Assembly: GCF_024198255.1 (NCBI RefSeq)
Contig: NZ_JAJVKW010000005.1
Span: 186,001 to 250,000, forward strand
Direction: 5' to 3'
Length of the DNA: 64,000 nucleotides
Origin: Myxococcus guangdongensis
GTDB taxonomy: Bacteria; Myxococcota; Myxococcia; Myxococcales; Myxococcaceae
Shown: piece by piece, positions 6,014-13,738 of the stretch
How positions within the stretch are numbered: the first letter of the stretch is position 1
Layout: each line of letters starts with the position of its first letter
Translations under genes and position numbers: made by a program
Notes under the pieces: model-generated
Databases searched by the model: none
Told to the model about the DNA's origin: nothing
What the model saw: the letters and a program-made list of their open reading frames with translations, nothing else

Positions 6014-8137
6014 ATGTCCGCCTCCAATCCGAACAGCTTCCTCTCGAAGTACTCCGACATCGTCCTGGCCATTGTCGTGGTGGCCATCGTCGGGATGATG
6101 ATCGTCCCGCTGCCGCCGCTGCTGCTGGACGTGTTGCTGACGCTGAACATCAGCATCTCGGTGGTGCTGCTGCTGGTGTCGCTCTACGTGCCGGCGGCGC
6201 TGCACCTGTCGGTGTTCCCGACGTTGCTGCTCATCACCACGATGTTCCGGTTGTCGCTGACCATCTCCACCACACGGCTCATCCTGCTGACGGGAGATCC
6301 GGGTGAGGTGGTGGTCGCCTTCGGAAACTTCGTGGTGCAGGGCAACTTCGTCGTCGGCGCCATCCTCTTCCTCATCCTCGTCATCGTGAACTTCATCGTC
6401 ATCTCCAAGGGCTCGGAGCGCGTCGCCGAAGTGGCCGCGCGCTTCACCCTGGACGCGATGCCGGGCAAGCAGATGTCCATCGACGCGGACCTGCGCGCGG
6501 GTTCCATCGACCAGGACCAGGGCAAGAAGAAGCGCCGAGACCTCGAGCGCGAGAGCCAGCTGTTCGGCGCCATGGACGGCGCCATGAAGTTCGTCAAGGG
6601 CGACGCCATCGCAAGCATCATCATCACCGTCGTCAACATCGTCGGTGGCCTCATCATCGGCGTGACGCAGAAGGGCATGTCCGCGGGCGACGCGGCGCAG
6701 AAGTACACGCTGCTCACCATCGGTGACGGCCTGGTCGGCATGATTCCCGCCATCCTCATCTCCACCTGCGCCGGCATCATCGTGACGCGCGTGGGCGGCG
6801 AGGAGGAGGGCGCCCACCTGGGCAAGGACATGGGCACGCAGCTGACCGCGTACCCGAAGGCCATCGCCATCGCCGCGGGCATGCTCATCGTCCTGGGCCT
6901 GGTGCCGGGTCTGCCGAAGATTCCCTTCTTCCTGTTGGGCTTCGGCGCGGGCTTCGGCGCGTGGACGATGCTCAAGAAGCAGAAGCAGGACCAGATGGTG
7001 GAGGAGGCCGGGCCGGCCATGGAGTCGGACCTGGGCACGCCGATGTCGTCGGAGCCGGCGCCCAAGGAGCCGATGAACCCGGACTCCGAGCTCTTCATCC
7101 CCGTCGTCACGCCCATCGTCCTGGAGGTCTCCGACGCGCTGGTGCCGTACGTGGACTCGCGTCAGGACAACGGCAAGTTCCTCTTCGAGCTCATCCCGTT
7201 CATGCGCGATGGCCTCTTCGTGGAGCTGGGTGTCCGCTTCCCGGGCGTGCGCGCGCGCGGCAACTCGTCGCTCCCCCCGGGCGCGTACCAGATTCAGATC
7301 AACGAAGTGCCGGTCGTCACCGGCCAGGCCACGCTGGGCCACGTGCTCGTCAACGACACGGTGGACCGCCTGCGCCTGATGAACATCCAGGGCTTCGAGG
7401 CCATCAACCCCGCCACCCGCCAGCCGGCCGCGTGGGTGCCCGAGCAGCACCGCGACACGCTGGAGGCCGCGGGCCTGACGACGTGGGACGTGCCCGGCTA
7501 CATCATCCTCCACGTGGCGGCCATCCTCCGGCGCAACGCGCGGGAGTTCGTCGGCGTGCAGGAGACGCAGACGATGCTGGAGCAGCTGGAGAAGGCCTTC
7601 CCCGCCATCGTCAAGGAGGTCATCCCCAAGGTCGTCAACGTCCTGAAGCTCACGGACATCCTCCAGCGCCTGGTGGAGGAGGAGATCTCCATCCGTGACT
7701 TGCGCGGCATCCTCCAGGCCCTGTCGGAGTACGGCCAGGTGGAGGCGGACAACGTGATGCTCACCGAGCACGTCCGTGCCTCGCAGCGCCGCTACATCTC
7801 CCACAAGTACGCGCGAGGCAGCGGCACGCTGGTGGTCTATCTGCTGGACCCGAACATCGAGGAGGCCATCCGCGGCTCCATCAAGCGCACCTCGGCGGGC
7901 GCGCACCTGGCGCTCGAGCCGGAACTGGCGCAGGAAATCGTCCAGGCCGTGCGCTCGGAGTGTGGCCACCTGCCGCCGTCCGCCCAGCGCCCCGTCATCC
8001 TCACCGCCATGGACATCCGGCGCTACGTGCGCAAGCTGCTGGAGTACGAGTTCAACCCCTCGTTCTCCGTGCTCAGCTACCAGGAGCTGTCCCCCGAGCT
8101 GAACATCCAGCCGGTGGCGCGCATCTCCACCCGGTAG
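6014..8137 (+). CDS. sctV: Type III secretion major export apparatus protein SctV
   Basis: A 707-residue FHIPEP-family protein (FlhA/YscV/InvA). The N-terminal 320 residues carry about eight membrane helices with the family blocks FRLSLTISTTRLIL, GNFVVQGNFVVGAILFLI, FTLDAMPGKQMSIDADL and TIGDGLVGMIPAIL. A charged linker (about 325-370) leads to the cytoplasmic domain, which in the family forms a nonameric ring that receives chaperone-substrate complexes. The length matches other SctV proteins (about 690-710). The gene is intact. It lies downstream of sctU rather than in an early gene block, with chaperones on both sides. Confidence 0.97.
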   Translation: MSASNPNSFLSKYSDIVLAIVVVAIVGMMIVPLPPLLLDVLLTLNISISVVLLLVSLYVPAALHLSVFPTLLLITTMFRLSLTISTTRLILLTGDPGEVVVAFGNFVVQGNFVVGAILFLILVIVNFIVISKGSERVAEVAARFTLDAMPGKQMSIDADLRAGSIDQDQGKKKRRDLERESQLFGAMDGAMKFVKGDAIASIIITVVNIVGGLIIGVTQKGMSAGDAAQKYTLLTIGDGLVGMIPAILISTCAGIIVTRVGGEEEGAHLGKDMGTQLTAYPKAIAIAAGMLIVLGLVPGLPKIPFFLLGFGAGFGAWTMLKKQKQDQMVEEAGPAMESDLGTPMSSEPAPKEPMNPDSELFIPVVTPIVLEVSDALVPYVDSRQDNGKFLFELIPFMRDGLFVELGVRFPGVRARGNSSLPPGAYQIQINEVPVVTGQATLGHVLVNDTVDRLRLMNIQGFEAINPATRQPAAWVPEQHRDTLEAAGLTTWDVPGYIILHVAAILRRNAREFVGVQETQTMLEQLEKAFPAIVKEVIPKVVNVLKLTDILQRLVEEEISIRDLRGILQALSEYGQVEADNVMLTEHVRASQRRYISHKYARGSGTLVVYLLDPNIEEAIRGSIKRTSAGAHLALEPELAQEIVQAVRSECGHLPPSAQRPVILTAMDIRRYVRKLLEYEFNPSFSVLSYQELSPELNIQPVARISTR

Positions 8138-8198
8138 TCACCGGGCAGGGCAGGGCGCGGGGCGTCACCTCTGACCCCGCGCCGTCCTGATCGGAATC

Positions 8199-8223
8199 CT
8201 CGCGTTTGAACGCAACTCGCGAG
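8199..8223 (+). repeat. Inverted repeat in the leader of the DUF1521 gene
   Basis: CTCGCG (8199-8204) and CGCGAG (8218-8223) flank 13 bases, within which GCGTT and AACGC form a second, competing small hairpin. It lies between the sctV stop (8137) and the start at 8302. It could be a weak terminator, or an operator for the next gene; the sequence does not decide. Confidence 0.3.
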
Positions 8224-8301
8224 TCTTGAGACCGACAATGGAAGTACGGCGGGAATGCCTGCTCTTCAGCACGGGATTCCCCGAGATTCGGGAGGAAGTC
8301 C

Positions 8302-9378
8302 ATGACGGGTGTCACCCAAGCCGGCAACGCTCCGCGTACCACCTCGACCAGCTCCAAGGTCGGCCTGAGTGAAGCAGAGCTGACGAAGAACCTCGCGCTC
8401 ATCGAGAAGACGGTCGACCGCGCGCTGGCGGAGATGGAAGCGACGGTGAAGCAGCTCAACCAGCTGGGCGAGAACTCGTTCTCGTCCGCGGGGAAGCCGG
8501 GCGACACCAGCGGCGCGGCGGGCACGAGCGGGACGTTCCCCGCGGAGAAGCCCGTCATCACCGAGAACACCTTCCGTCCGCCGGACAAGCTGAAGGTGGA
8601 CGACAAGGGCACCATCACCACGCCGGGCGGCTACAAGATTGAGCAGCTGGGCCAGTTCGAGTGGAAGATCTCCGGACCGGACAACAAGAGCACCCGCATC
8701 TGGGGTGATCCGCACGTCGACGAGTCGGACGGCGGCAAGTTCGACTTCAAGCGCAACACCACGTTCAAGCTGCCGGACGGCACGGAGATCAACTGCACCA
8801 CCGTGCCCTGGGGCAACGCGGGCATGACGGTGACGGGCCGGCTGGACGTCACCAACGGCGCGGACCGCATCGCCGTGACGGACATCGACAAGGGCAAGGG
8901 CAAGGTCGGTGAGCTGACCAAGGACGGCTACGAGACGACCGTGGCCTTCCAGTGGGACGACGCGTTCAAGCACAGCAGCCGGGACCTGCTCGTCATGGGC
9001 AAGGACTCCGACGACTGGGCGAACGTGGGCAAGGAGGTCGTCGGTGACGAGGGTGGCGGCGCGACCTTCAAGCACGGCAAGGACTTGGAGTTCCAGTACA
9101 AGGAGACTCCCTCCGTGCTGAACCTGCTGCCCGAGCCGGCCAAGGAGAAGAAGGACACGGCCAAGACGGCGGACATCACCCAGCAGCGCGACGCGCTGAT
9201 GAAGAAGGTGAATGACCACATCAGCGAGGCCATCGCCGCGCTGGGCAAGCCCAAGGAGTCCGAGAAGGAGCAGCCCATCGAGGACCGCTTCAAGTCGGTC
9301 ACCGACATGTTCAAGGCGCTGGATGAGATCAACTCGCTGAATGATATGATCAAGCCGCGCAGCAGCATCTTCATCTGA
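8302..9378 (+). CDS. DUF1521 protein with GDPH metal-induced self-cleavage site; candidate type III effector (NopE-like)
   Basis: A 358-residue protein. Residues 1-30 are Ser/Thr-rich without hydrophobic segments, as in type III export signals. Residues about 85-250 match the DUF1521 (metal-ion-induced autocleavage) domain known from the Bradyrhizobium effector NopE1 and a Vibrio protein: an Asp/Gly/Thr-rich beta region with IWGDPHVDESDGGKFDF. The GDPH tetrapeptide is at residues 135-138 (bases 8704-8715); in NopE1 the chain breaks between Asp and Pro when Ca2+ is present. Residues 275-358 are charged and helical. A strong GGGAGGAAG site precedes the ATG. The gene lies between sctV and a TPR chaperone, the expected setting for a secreted substrate. 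Confidence 0.85.
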   Translation: MTGVTQAGNAPRTTSTSSKVGLSEAELTKNLALIEKTVDRALAEMEATVKQLNQLGENSFSSAGKPGDTSGAAGTSGTFPAEKPVITENTFRPPDKLKVDDKGTITTPGGYKIEQLGQFEWKISGPDNKSTRIWGDPHVDESDGGKFDFKRNTTFKLPDGTEINCTTVPWGNAGMTVTGRLDVTNGADRIAVTDIDKGKGKVGELTKDGYETTVAFQWDDAFKHSSRDLLVMGKDSDDWANVGKEVVGDEGGGATFKHGKDLEFQYKETPSVLNLLPEPAKEKKDTAKTADITQQRDALMKKVNDHISEAIAALGKPKESEKEQPIEDRFKSVTDMFKALDEINSLNDMIKPRSSIFI

Positions 9379-9428
9379 CTCGTGGCAGGGGGGCCCTGTC
9401 TGGAAGAGGGGCCTCTCGCGAGGTGGTC

Positions 9429-9944
9429 GTGAGCGGCAAACCGCAGAGCGGTGGTTCAGCGGACGTGCAGATTCCGAAGGCCCTGGTGGAGAAGCTCGTC
9501 AAGGGCGAGCTGCAGCTGGGGCAGTTCCTGGGAATGACACGCGAGCGGCTCTTCGAGTACGCCGCCATTGGCCACAACATGCTCCAGGCCGGCCGCACCC
9601 GGCTGGCCCTGGACATCTTCGAGGGCCTGGTGGCGGCCGCGCCCCAGGAGCCCGCCTTCCACACCCAACTGGGCGCCACGTTGCTGACGCTGGAGCGCGT
9701 GGATGCCGCGTTCGACGCCTATCAGCGCGCGCTCGCGTTGGATGGCTCGCACGGGGATGCGCTGGTGGGCCGCGGTGAAATCCTGCTGCGCCGGGGCCAG
9801 GTCCCGGAGGGCCTCAAGGACTTGGGCCGGGCCATCGAGTTGGATCCAGGCCTGAAGAAGCGCTCCACCCAGCGCGCCCGGAGCACGCTGCTCGCGCTGA
9901 AGAAGCAGGCCGAGTCGCTCAAGGCCGCCCCGCCGAAGCGCTGA
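9429..9944 (+). CDS. TPR protein, SycD/LcrH-like type III secretion chaperone
   Basis: A protein of 171 residues starting at the GTG at 9429, which has a GAGG site five bases upstream; an in-frame GTG at 9423 is the alternative. The N-terminal segment (IPKALVEKLVKGELQLGQFLGMTRERLFEYAAIG) resembles the N-terminal helix of LcrH/SycD chaperones, where such proteins often read GGTLAMLKGIS. Three TPR units follow (for example FHTQLGATLLTLERVDAAFDAY split over helices), then a Lys/Ala-rich tail. It starts 50 bases after the DUF1521 gene and is the likely chaperone of that protein; this pairing is inference. Confidence 0.8.
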   Translation: MSGKPQSGGSADVQIPKALVEKLVKGELQLGQFLGMTRERLFEYAAIGHNMLQAGRTRLALDIFEGLVAAAPQEPAFHTQLGATLLTLERVDAAFDAYQRALALDGSHGDALVGRGEILLRRGQVPEGLKDLGRAIELDPGLKKRSTQRARSTLLALKKQAESLKAAPPKR

Positions 9945-9976
9945 CGTGACGCCGTCCCTGTGGTGAGAACCGAGCA

Positions 9977-10000
9977 GGGCGCGCCTTCCTCCTCGCGCCC
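9977..10000. terminator. Bidirectional 7-bp hairpin between convergent genes
   Basis: GGGCGCG (9977-9983) pairs with CGCGCCC (9994-10000) over a 10-base loop. It lies in the 73-base gap between the third TPR gene (plus) and the FHA gene (minus), so it can serve both. No U-tract on either side. Confidence 0.55.
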
Positions 10001-10017
10001 CGTGACTCCCCAGGGCT

Positions 10018-11073
10018 TCAGGCGCCGGCGACCACGGCGATGAGCAGCACCAGGAACACCAACCCCACCACGCCCATGACGACGAGCGGGACGAGCTTCT
10101 GCTTGTCCTTGAGCATCGCCATGGCGCCGCCCGGAGCGACCCCGTCCGGCACGGAGTTCTCCTGGGAGGGCTGGAAGGGCTCCTCGATGGGACCCGGCTC
10201 GGGCTCGGGCTCGGGTTCCGGCTCTGGGGGAGCGGGCTCGGGTTCGGGCTCCGGGGGGGCGGGCTCGGGCTCCGGCTCCGGGGGCTTCTCCTTGCGCACC
10301 GGCGCGGGGCGCGAGGGCGACGGAGGCGGGGCCTTCTTCACGTCGGTGGCGAGCTGGACGGGCTCCTCGGCGGGCTCGGCGGGGTCGACGTAGAGGAAGC
10401 GCGTGCCGCCCACCTCCACCTCGTCGTTGTCCTTGAGCGCCTTGCGGTTCACCCGCTTCTTGTTGACCTTGATGCCGTTGCGGCTGCCCAGGTCCTCCAC
10501 GTGGGTGCCGGACCAGTCACGGCGGATCTTCGCGTGCTTGCGCGAGGTGAGGTCGTCCTTGAGGACGATGTCCACGTCCTTCTCGTCCCGGCCGATGACC
10601 AGCTCGGACGCGTCGGCGACCTCGATGCGCTCGCCCTCGCGCGGCCCGTTCATGATGCGCAGGTAGCGCTCCTCCGAGGAGGACAGCCCGCGCATCACGT
10701 CCTTCAGGTTGTCGCGCGCGATGAAGGACGTCTTCTCCGACGTGGCGTCCGCGTTGATGAGCTCCGTCACCTTGTCGAAGCGCACGTCGTACTGGGCGAT
10801 GGCGATGACGTCGCCGTTGCGCAGCAGGCGCTTCTCGCCCTTGGGCAGGGGCTTGCCGTTGACCTGGGTGCCGTAGGCGCTGCCCAGGTCCTCGAGGAAG
10901 AAGAGCGTGCCCTCCTGACAGATGCGCGCGTGGTTGCGCGACACCGCCTGCTGGGCCAGGACCACCTGGCAGGACTTGTCGCGCCCCAGCGTGATGACTG
11001 ATTCGGTGAGGACGTGCTCGGTGCCCTTGGCTCCGGCCTCGCTGCGCTGCGTGACGGTGAGACGGACGCTCAT
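10018..11073 (-). CDS. Double FHA-domain protein with Pro/Glu-rich linker and C-terminal membrane anchor
   Basis: A 351-residue protein. The first FHA domain shows the phosphothreonine-binding residues Gly30-Arg31 and Ser45-Arg46-x-His48 followed by GSAYGTQVNG. The second, near residues 140-230, has IGRDEKDVDIVLKDDLTSRKH and GSRNGIKVNKKRV, also complete. Residues about 255-310 form a linker of Pro-Glu repeats, and the final 25 residues are a hydrophobic helix (VMGVVGLVFLVLLIAVVAGA), making it a tail-anchored cytoplasmic protein. FHA modules read Ser/Thr-kinase signals, which are abundant in myxobacteria. It is not an SctD homologue, since those have their membrane helix before a large periplasmic part. 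Its link to the secretion system is unproven. Confidence 0.85.
   Translation of the reverse strand: MSVRLTVTQRSEAGAKGTEHVLTESVITLGRDKSCQVVLAQQAVSRNHARICQEGTLFFLEDLGSAYGTQVNGKPLPKGEKRLLRNGDVIAIAQYDVRFDKVTELINADATSEKTSFIARDNLKDVMRGLSSSEERYLRIMNGPREGERIEVADASELVIGRDEKDVDIVLKDDLTSRKHAKIRRDWSGTHVEDLGSRNGIKVNKKRVNRKALKDNDEVEVGGTRFLYVDPAEPAEEPVQLATDVKKAPPPSPSRPAPVRKEKPPEPEPEPAPPEPEPEPAPPEPEPEPEPEPGPIEEPFQPSQENSVPDGVAPGGAMAMLKDKQKLVPLVVMGVVGLVFLVLLIAVVAGA
10195..10290 (-). repeat. Short-period repeat encoding the Pro-Glu linker
   Basis: A degenerate hexanucleotide-type repeat (GGCTCG/GGCTCC units on the plus strand) runs through this stretch and encodes alternating Pro and Glu residues of the FHA protein. 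Such runs are prone to slippage, so the linker length probably varies among strains. Confidence 0.6.
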
Positions 11074-11107
11074 CGAGGGGGTGGTGCTTGCAGGGAACAG
11101 CGGGGCA

Positions 11108-12169
11108 TCAGAACGTCGCGTTGCTCAGGTACTTCTCGCACGTCTGATACTCGGTGGGGAACTCTTCGGAAGTCGCATACTTCAGGAAGTTCTTGCAGGC
11201 CACCTCGGCGTGCTCGTGCTTGTTGGCGTCCTGGAAGAGCTCGAAGAGGCCGAAGTGGCAGGGGGCGTACTTCCCTTCCAGCTTCACGCACTTCTTGTAA
11301 GTGGTCTCCTCCTCGGCCAGAAGCCCCTTCTCGCGGAAGGTGCGGGCGAGGGTGTAGAGCGCGGGGGCGGAGTTCTCCGCCTGCTGGGTGTCCTTGACCT
11401 CGCGCAGACCGGCGTCCGTGAGCGCCGCCTTGCGCTGGGCCAGGGCGAGGTTGTTGACGCAGCTGGTCAGCTTGGCGTCCAACTGGATGCAGTTGGCGAA
11501 GGCCTCGCGCGCGTCGACGAAGCGCCCCAGCTCCATCAGCGTGTTGCCGTAGTCGTGCCAGACGTCCGGGTTGTTCGGGTCCGTCGCCGCCGACTGGGCC
11601 AGGTGCTCCGCGGCCTCCTCGTACTGGTCCTCCTCGAAGGCGATGATGCCCATCGAGTGGTGGGCGGCGGCCAGGTTCGGATTGATGGCGAGCAGGGTGC
11701 GGAACTCCTTCTTCGCCTCCGTGTACTTCTTCATCTTCATCATCGTGACCGCGAGGCTGTAGCGCGTGTCCAGGTTGTCCGGGTTCACCTTCAGGGCGCG
11801 ACGGTAGTTGTCGTGCGCCTTCCCGTAGGCGCCCTCCTCCGCGTAGAGGTAGCCCAGGTTCTGGTAGGACTGGAGGTGCTCCTGGTTGTAGCGAAGCGCC
11901 TTGATGAAGTGCTTCTTCGCGTCCTCCTTGCGGCCGGACATCATCGCGATGATGCCCTTGTTGGCCCACAGGTCCGCGTACTGGGGGGAGAACTCCAGGC
12001 CCAGGTCGCAGTAGACCTCCGCCTTCACCAGGTTCTGGTTGTGCAGCTCCTGGGCGCACAGCTCGTTGTTGATGAGCGCGCGTTCGTGGGGCGGCGGCGT
12101 GGAGAGACAGCCGGCGAGTGGAAGCACGCAGACCAGGGAGACCGTGGTGACGAGGCGGGCAAGGCGCAT
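11108..12169 (-). CDS. TPR lipoprotein
   Basis: A 353-residue protein starting at the ATG at 12169, where MRLARLVTTVSLVCVLPLAGC forms a lipoprotein signal peptide with the lipobox LAGC. A longer upstream reading frame exists but places the signal peptide internally. The mature part is built of about seven TPR units (for instance ALKVNPDNLDTRYSLAVTMM) and an unusual C-terminal third with four Cys residues spaced around EGKYAPCHFGLFELF. Repeat organisation recalls PilF/PilW/Tgl pilotin lipoproteins, which help secretins assemble, but the protein is longer. It may be a scaffold in the outer membrane; the function is not certain. Confidence 0.8.
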   Translation of the reverse strand: MRLARLVTTVSLVCVLPLAGCLSTPPPHERALINNELCAQELHNQNLVKAEVYCDLGLEFSPQYADLWANKGIIAMMSGRKEDAKKHFIKALRYNQEHLQSYQNLGYLYAEEGAYGKAHDNYRRALKVNPDNLDTRYSLAVTMMKMKKYTEAKKEFRTLLAINPNLAAAHHSMGIIAFEEDQYEEAAEHLAQSAATDPNNPDVWHDYGNTLMELGRFVDAREAFANCIQLDAKLTSCVNNLALAQRKAALTDAGLREVKDTQQAENSAPALYTLARTFREKGLLAEEETTYKKCVKLEGKYAPCHFGLFELFQDANKHEHAEVACKNFLKYATSEEFPTEYQTCEKYLSNATF

Positions 12170-12178
12170 GGCCGGCCG

Positions 12179-12261
12179 AGTGTAGGAGAGCGCCTCCTGT
12201 CGTGCAACGCCCCGGCGGGGCCTGAATCCGGGCTGATTTCGGTGGGTTGCACGATTAGAGT
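12179..12261. promoter_or_regulatory. Divergent promoter region with an 8-bp inverted repeat
   Basis: On the minus strand TTGCAC (12202-12207) and TACACT (12179-12184) are exactly 17 bases apart and lie nine bases before the lipoprotein ATG. On the plus strand TAGAGT (12256-12261) lies eight bases before the ATG of the beta-barrel gene. CGTGCAAC (12201-12208) and GTTGCACG (12246-12253) form a perfect inverted repeat with 37 bases between the arms; one arm covers the minus-strand -35 and the other abuts the plus-strand -10. A regulator binding both arms could control the two genes together. Confidence 0.5.
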
Positions 12262-12269
12262 GGCCGTCC

Positions 12270-12788
12270 ATGCGTACCTTGCTCTGTGCTTTCACCTTTG
12301 CGCTGGCCCTGCTCGGGGCGGCCCCGGCCCACGCCCAGTTCGCCAATCGCAGCCTCGGGTTGTCGTTGGGCTACATGGACTTCAACCGCACCAAGGGGTT
12401 GGACGACGCCTTCTTCCTGGGCATCGACGCGAGCCTCTACATCGAGAACGGCTTCGAGCTGGTGTCCCTGTCGAAGGTGGCCTTCCCCCGCGACACCACG
12501 GACCCGGCCCGGAAGCGCGTGGTGGGCCTGGCCCCGTCGCTGGGCATCCGCTACCTGCTGATGGAGGAGAGCATCCGCCCCTACCTCGGCTCCGACATCA
12601 GCTACCTCATCGTCTTCAAGGAGAGCATGAGCAACTTCGTCGGCATCGGTCCCAACGCGGGCGTGGACTTCTTCATGTCCGACTCGGTGAGCGTGGGCTT
12701 GCGGGCGCAGTACAACTTCTACATCGCCCTCAACGAGAAGACGCAGAACTCGCTGACGCTGTCTGCGGGCGTGGCGGCGTACTTCTAG
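12270..12788 (+). CDS. Small outer-membrane beta-barrel protein
   Basis: A 172-residue protein with a clear signal peptide (MRTLLCAFTFALALLGAAPAHA, cleavage after AHA). The mature part alternates hydrophobic and polar residues in strands, with SLGLSLGYMDF, GLAPSLGIRYLL, YLGSDISYLIVF, VGLRAQYNFY and a C-terminal SLTLSAGVAAYF ending in Phe, the usual outer-membrane insertion signal. About eight strands fit an OmpW/OmpX-size barrel. No enzyme motif. It is divergent from the TPR lipoprotein and shares a promoter region with it. Its 3' end overlaps the convergent RDD gene by 59 bases. Confidence 0.75.
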   Translation: MRTLLCAFTFALALLGAAPAHAQFANRSLGLSLGYMDFNRTKGLDDAFFLGIDASLYIENGFELVSLSKVAFPRDTTDPARKRVVGLAPSLGIRYLLMEESIRPYLGSDISYLIVFKESMSNFVGIGPNAGVDFFMSDSVSVGLRAQYNFYIALNEKTQNSLTLSAGVAAYF

Positions 12789-13545
12789 CGTTGGGCAGGA
12801 GGGCCGCGGCGACGAGCAGCGTCCATTTCTCGTCGGAGAGGTGGGCCGGCTTCTCCATGGCCAGCGCGTCCTGCAGCCGCGCTCCGAGCGCGGCGAACAG
12901 GCGCAGGCGGGCCTCCATGCGCAGCTCGTCCCGGCGGAGGACGGCGGTGAGCACCAGCTCCCGCTCCTCCGTGGACAGCCGCTTCACGCGCGAGACGAAG
13001 AGCGGATCCGCCAGCAGGCCCTCCTCGCCGGAGGCGTTGATGGCGGAGGGCACCTTGAGCCGCCGCTCGCGCACGACGATGGTGCCGGCGAGCATGTCCC
13101 CCAGTCGCTGCTGCGAGCCGGAGACGAGGGCCGTCACGCCACCCACCAGGTAGAGCAGGGGGAGGCGGTCCACGGGACGGGCCAGGTTGCGCAGCGCCGC
13201 GTGGTAGAAGCCGATGCGCACGCCGCTCTCCTGGATGACCCGCAGGGACAGGGCGCGCTTGCCCACCGTCTGGCCGCTCCAGAGCGTCTCCAGGGTGATG
13301 CCGTAGCCCCAGTCCACCAGGAAGTAGACGACGATGCCCAGGGCGCTCGCGACGCCGGGGAAGGCGGCCATGACCAGGCTCAGCCCCAGGATGACCGCCA
13401 GGCTGATGACCACGACGATGACCGAGTCCAGCAGCCACGCCAGGAAGCGCGAGTACAGGCCCGCCAGCGTGAAGCGGAACTCCACGTACTCCGGTGTGAG
13501 CACCGTGTGGGTGCCGTCCAGCAAGGTGTCGGTGGCCGTCGTCAC
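12730..13545 (-). CDS. RDD-family membrane protein
   Basis: A 271-residue protein starting at a GTG at 13545, eight bases after a TAGACT hexamer; longer in-frame starts run into the promoter of the divergent gene. Residues 20-150 form the RDD domain: FRFTLAGLYSRFLAWLLDSV (conserved Arg and Asp-Asp/Ser-type pattern), several membrane helices, GYGITLETLWSGQTVGKRAL and RVIQESGVRIGFYHAALRN. The last 100 residues are cytoplasmic and Arg/Ala-rich. In many bacteria RDD genes sit in the MoxR-DUF58-SpoIIM cluster; here that cluster starts about 9 kb away. The gene end overlaps the convergent barrel gene. Confidence 0.85.
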   Translation of the reverse strand: MTTATDTLLDGTHTVLTPEYVEFRFTLAGLYSRFLAWLLDSVIVVVISLAVILGLSLVMAAFPGVASALGIVVYFLVDWGYGITLETLWSGQTVGKRALSLRVIQESGVRIGFYHAALRNLARPVDRLPLLYLVGGVTALVSGSQQRLGDMLAGTIVVRERRLKVPSAINASGEEGLLADPLFVSRVKRLSTEERELVLTAVLRRDELRMEARLRLFAALGARLQDALAMEKPAHLSDEKWTLLVAAALLPNARSTPPRPQTASASSASSR

Positions 13546-13552
13546 GGCGGGC

Positions 13553-13558
13553 AGTCTA
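13553..13558 (-). promoter_or_regulatory. TAGACT hexamer before the RDD gene
   Basis: TAGACT on the minus strand lies seven bases before the GTG start. It fits the recurrent -10-like motif of the window. No clear -35 is found at 16-18 bases. Confidence 0.4.
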
Positions 13559-13738
13559 GCCGGCTCTCCGGGCATGCGGGGGAGCATGGGTGGCCCCGGG
13601 TATTCCCAGGTGAGCCTTTCGGGAGCCCTGCCTGGCCGAGCACCCGGCGAGTGCCCCGTGGGGGGCGCGGCCGGACGGGCGTCTGTGTTAATCATGGCTG
13701 TCGGGGTGGTGGGGTAGCCTCGCCGCCCCTCGCGCAAC

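Noticed and set aside
5603-7969. A 788-codon minus-strand frame across sctV and the TPR chaperone gene
   Set aside because: It runs through two well-supported plus-strand genes and has only Arg/Asp/His-rich shadow composition.
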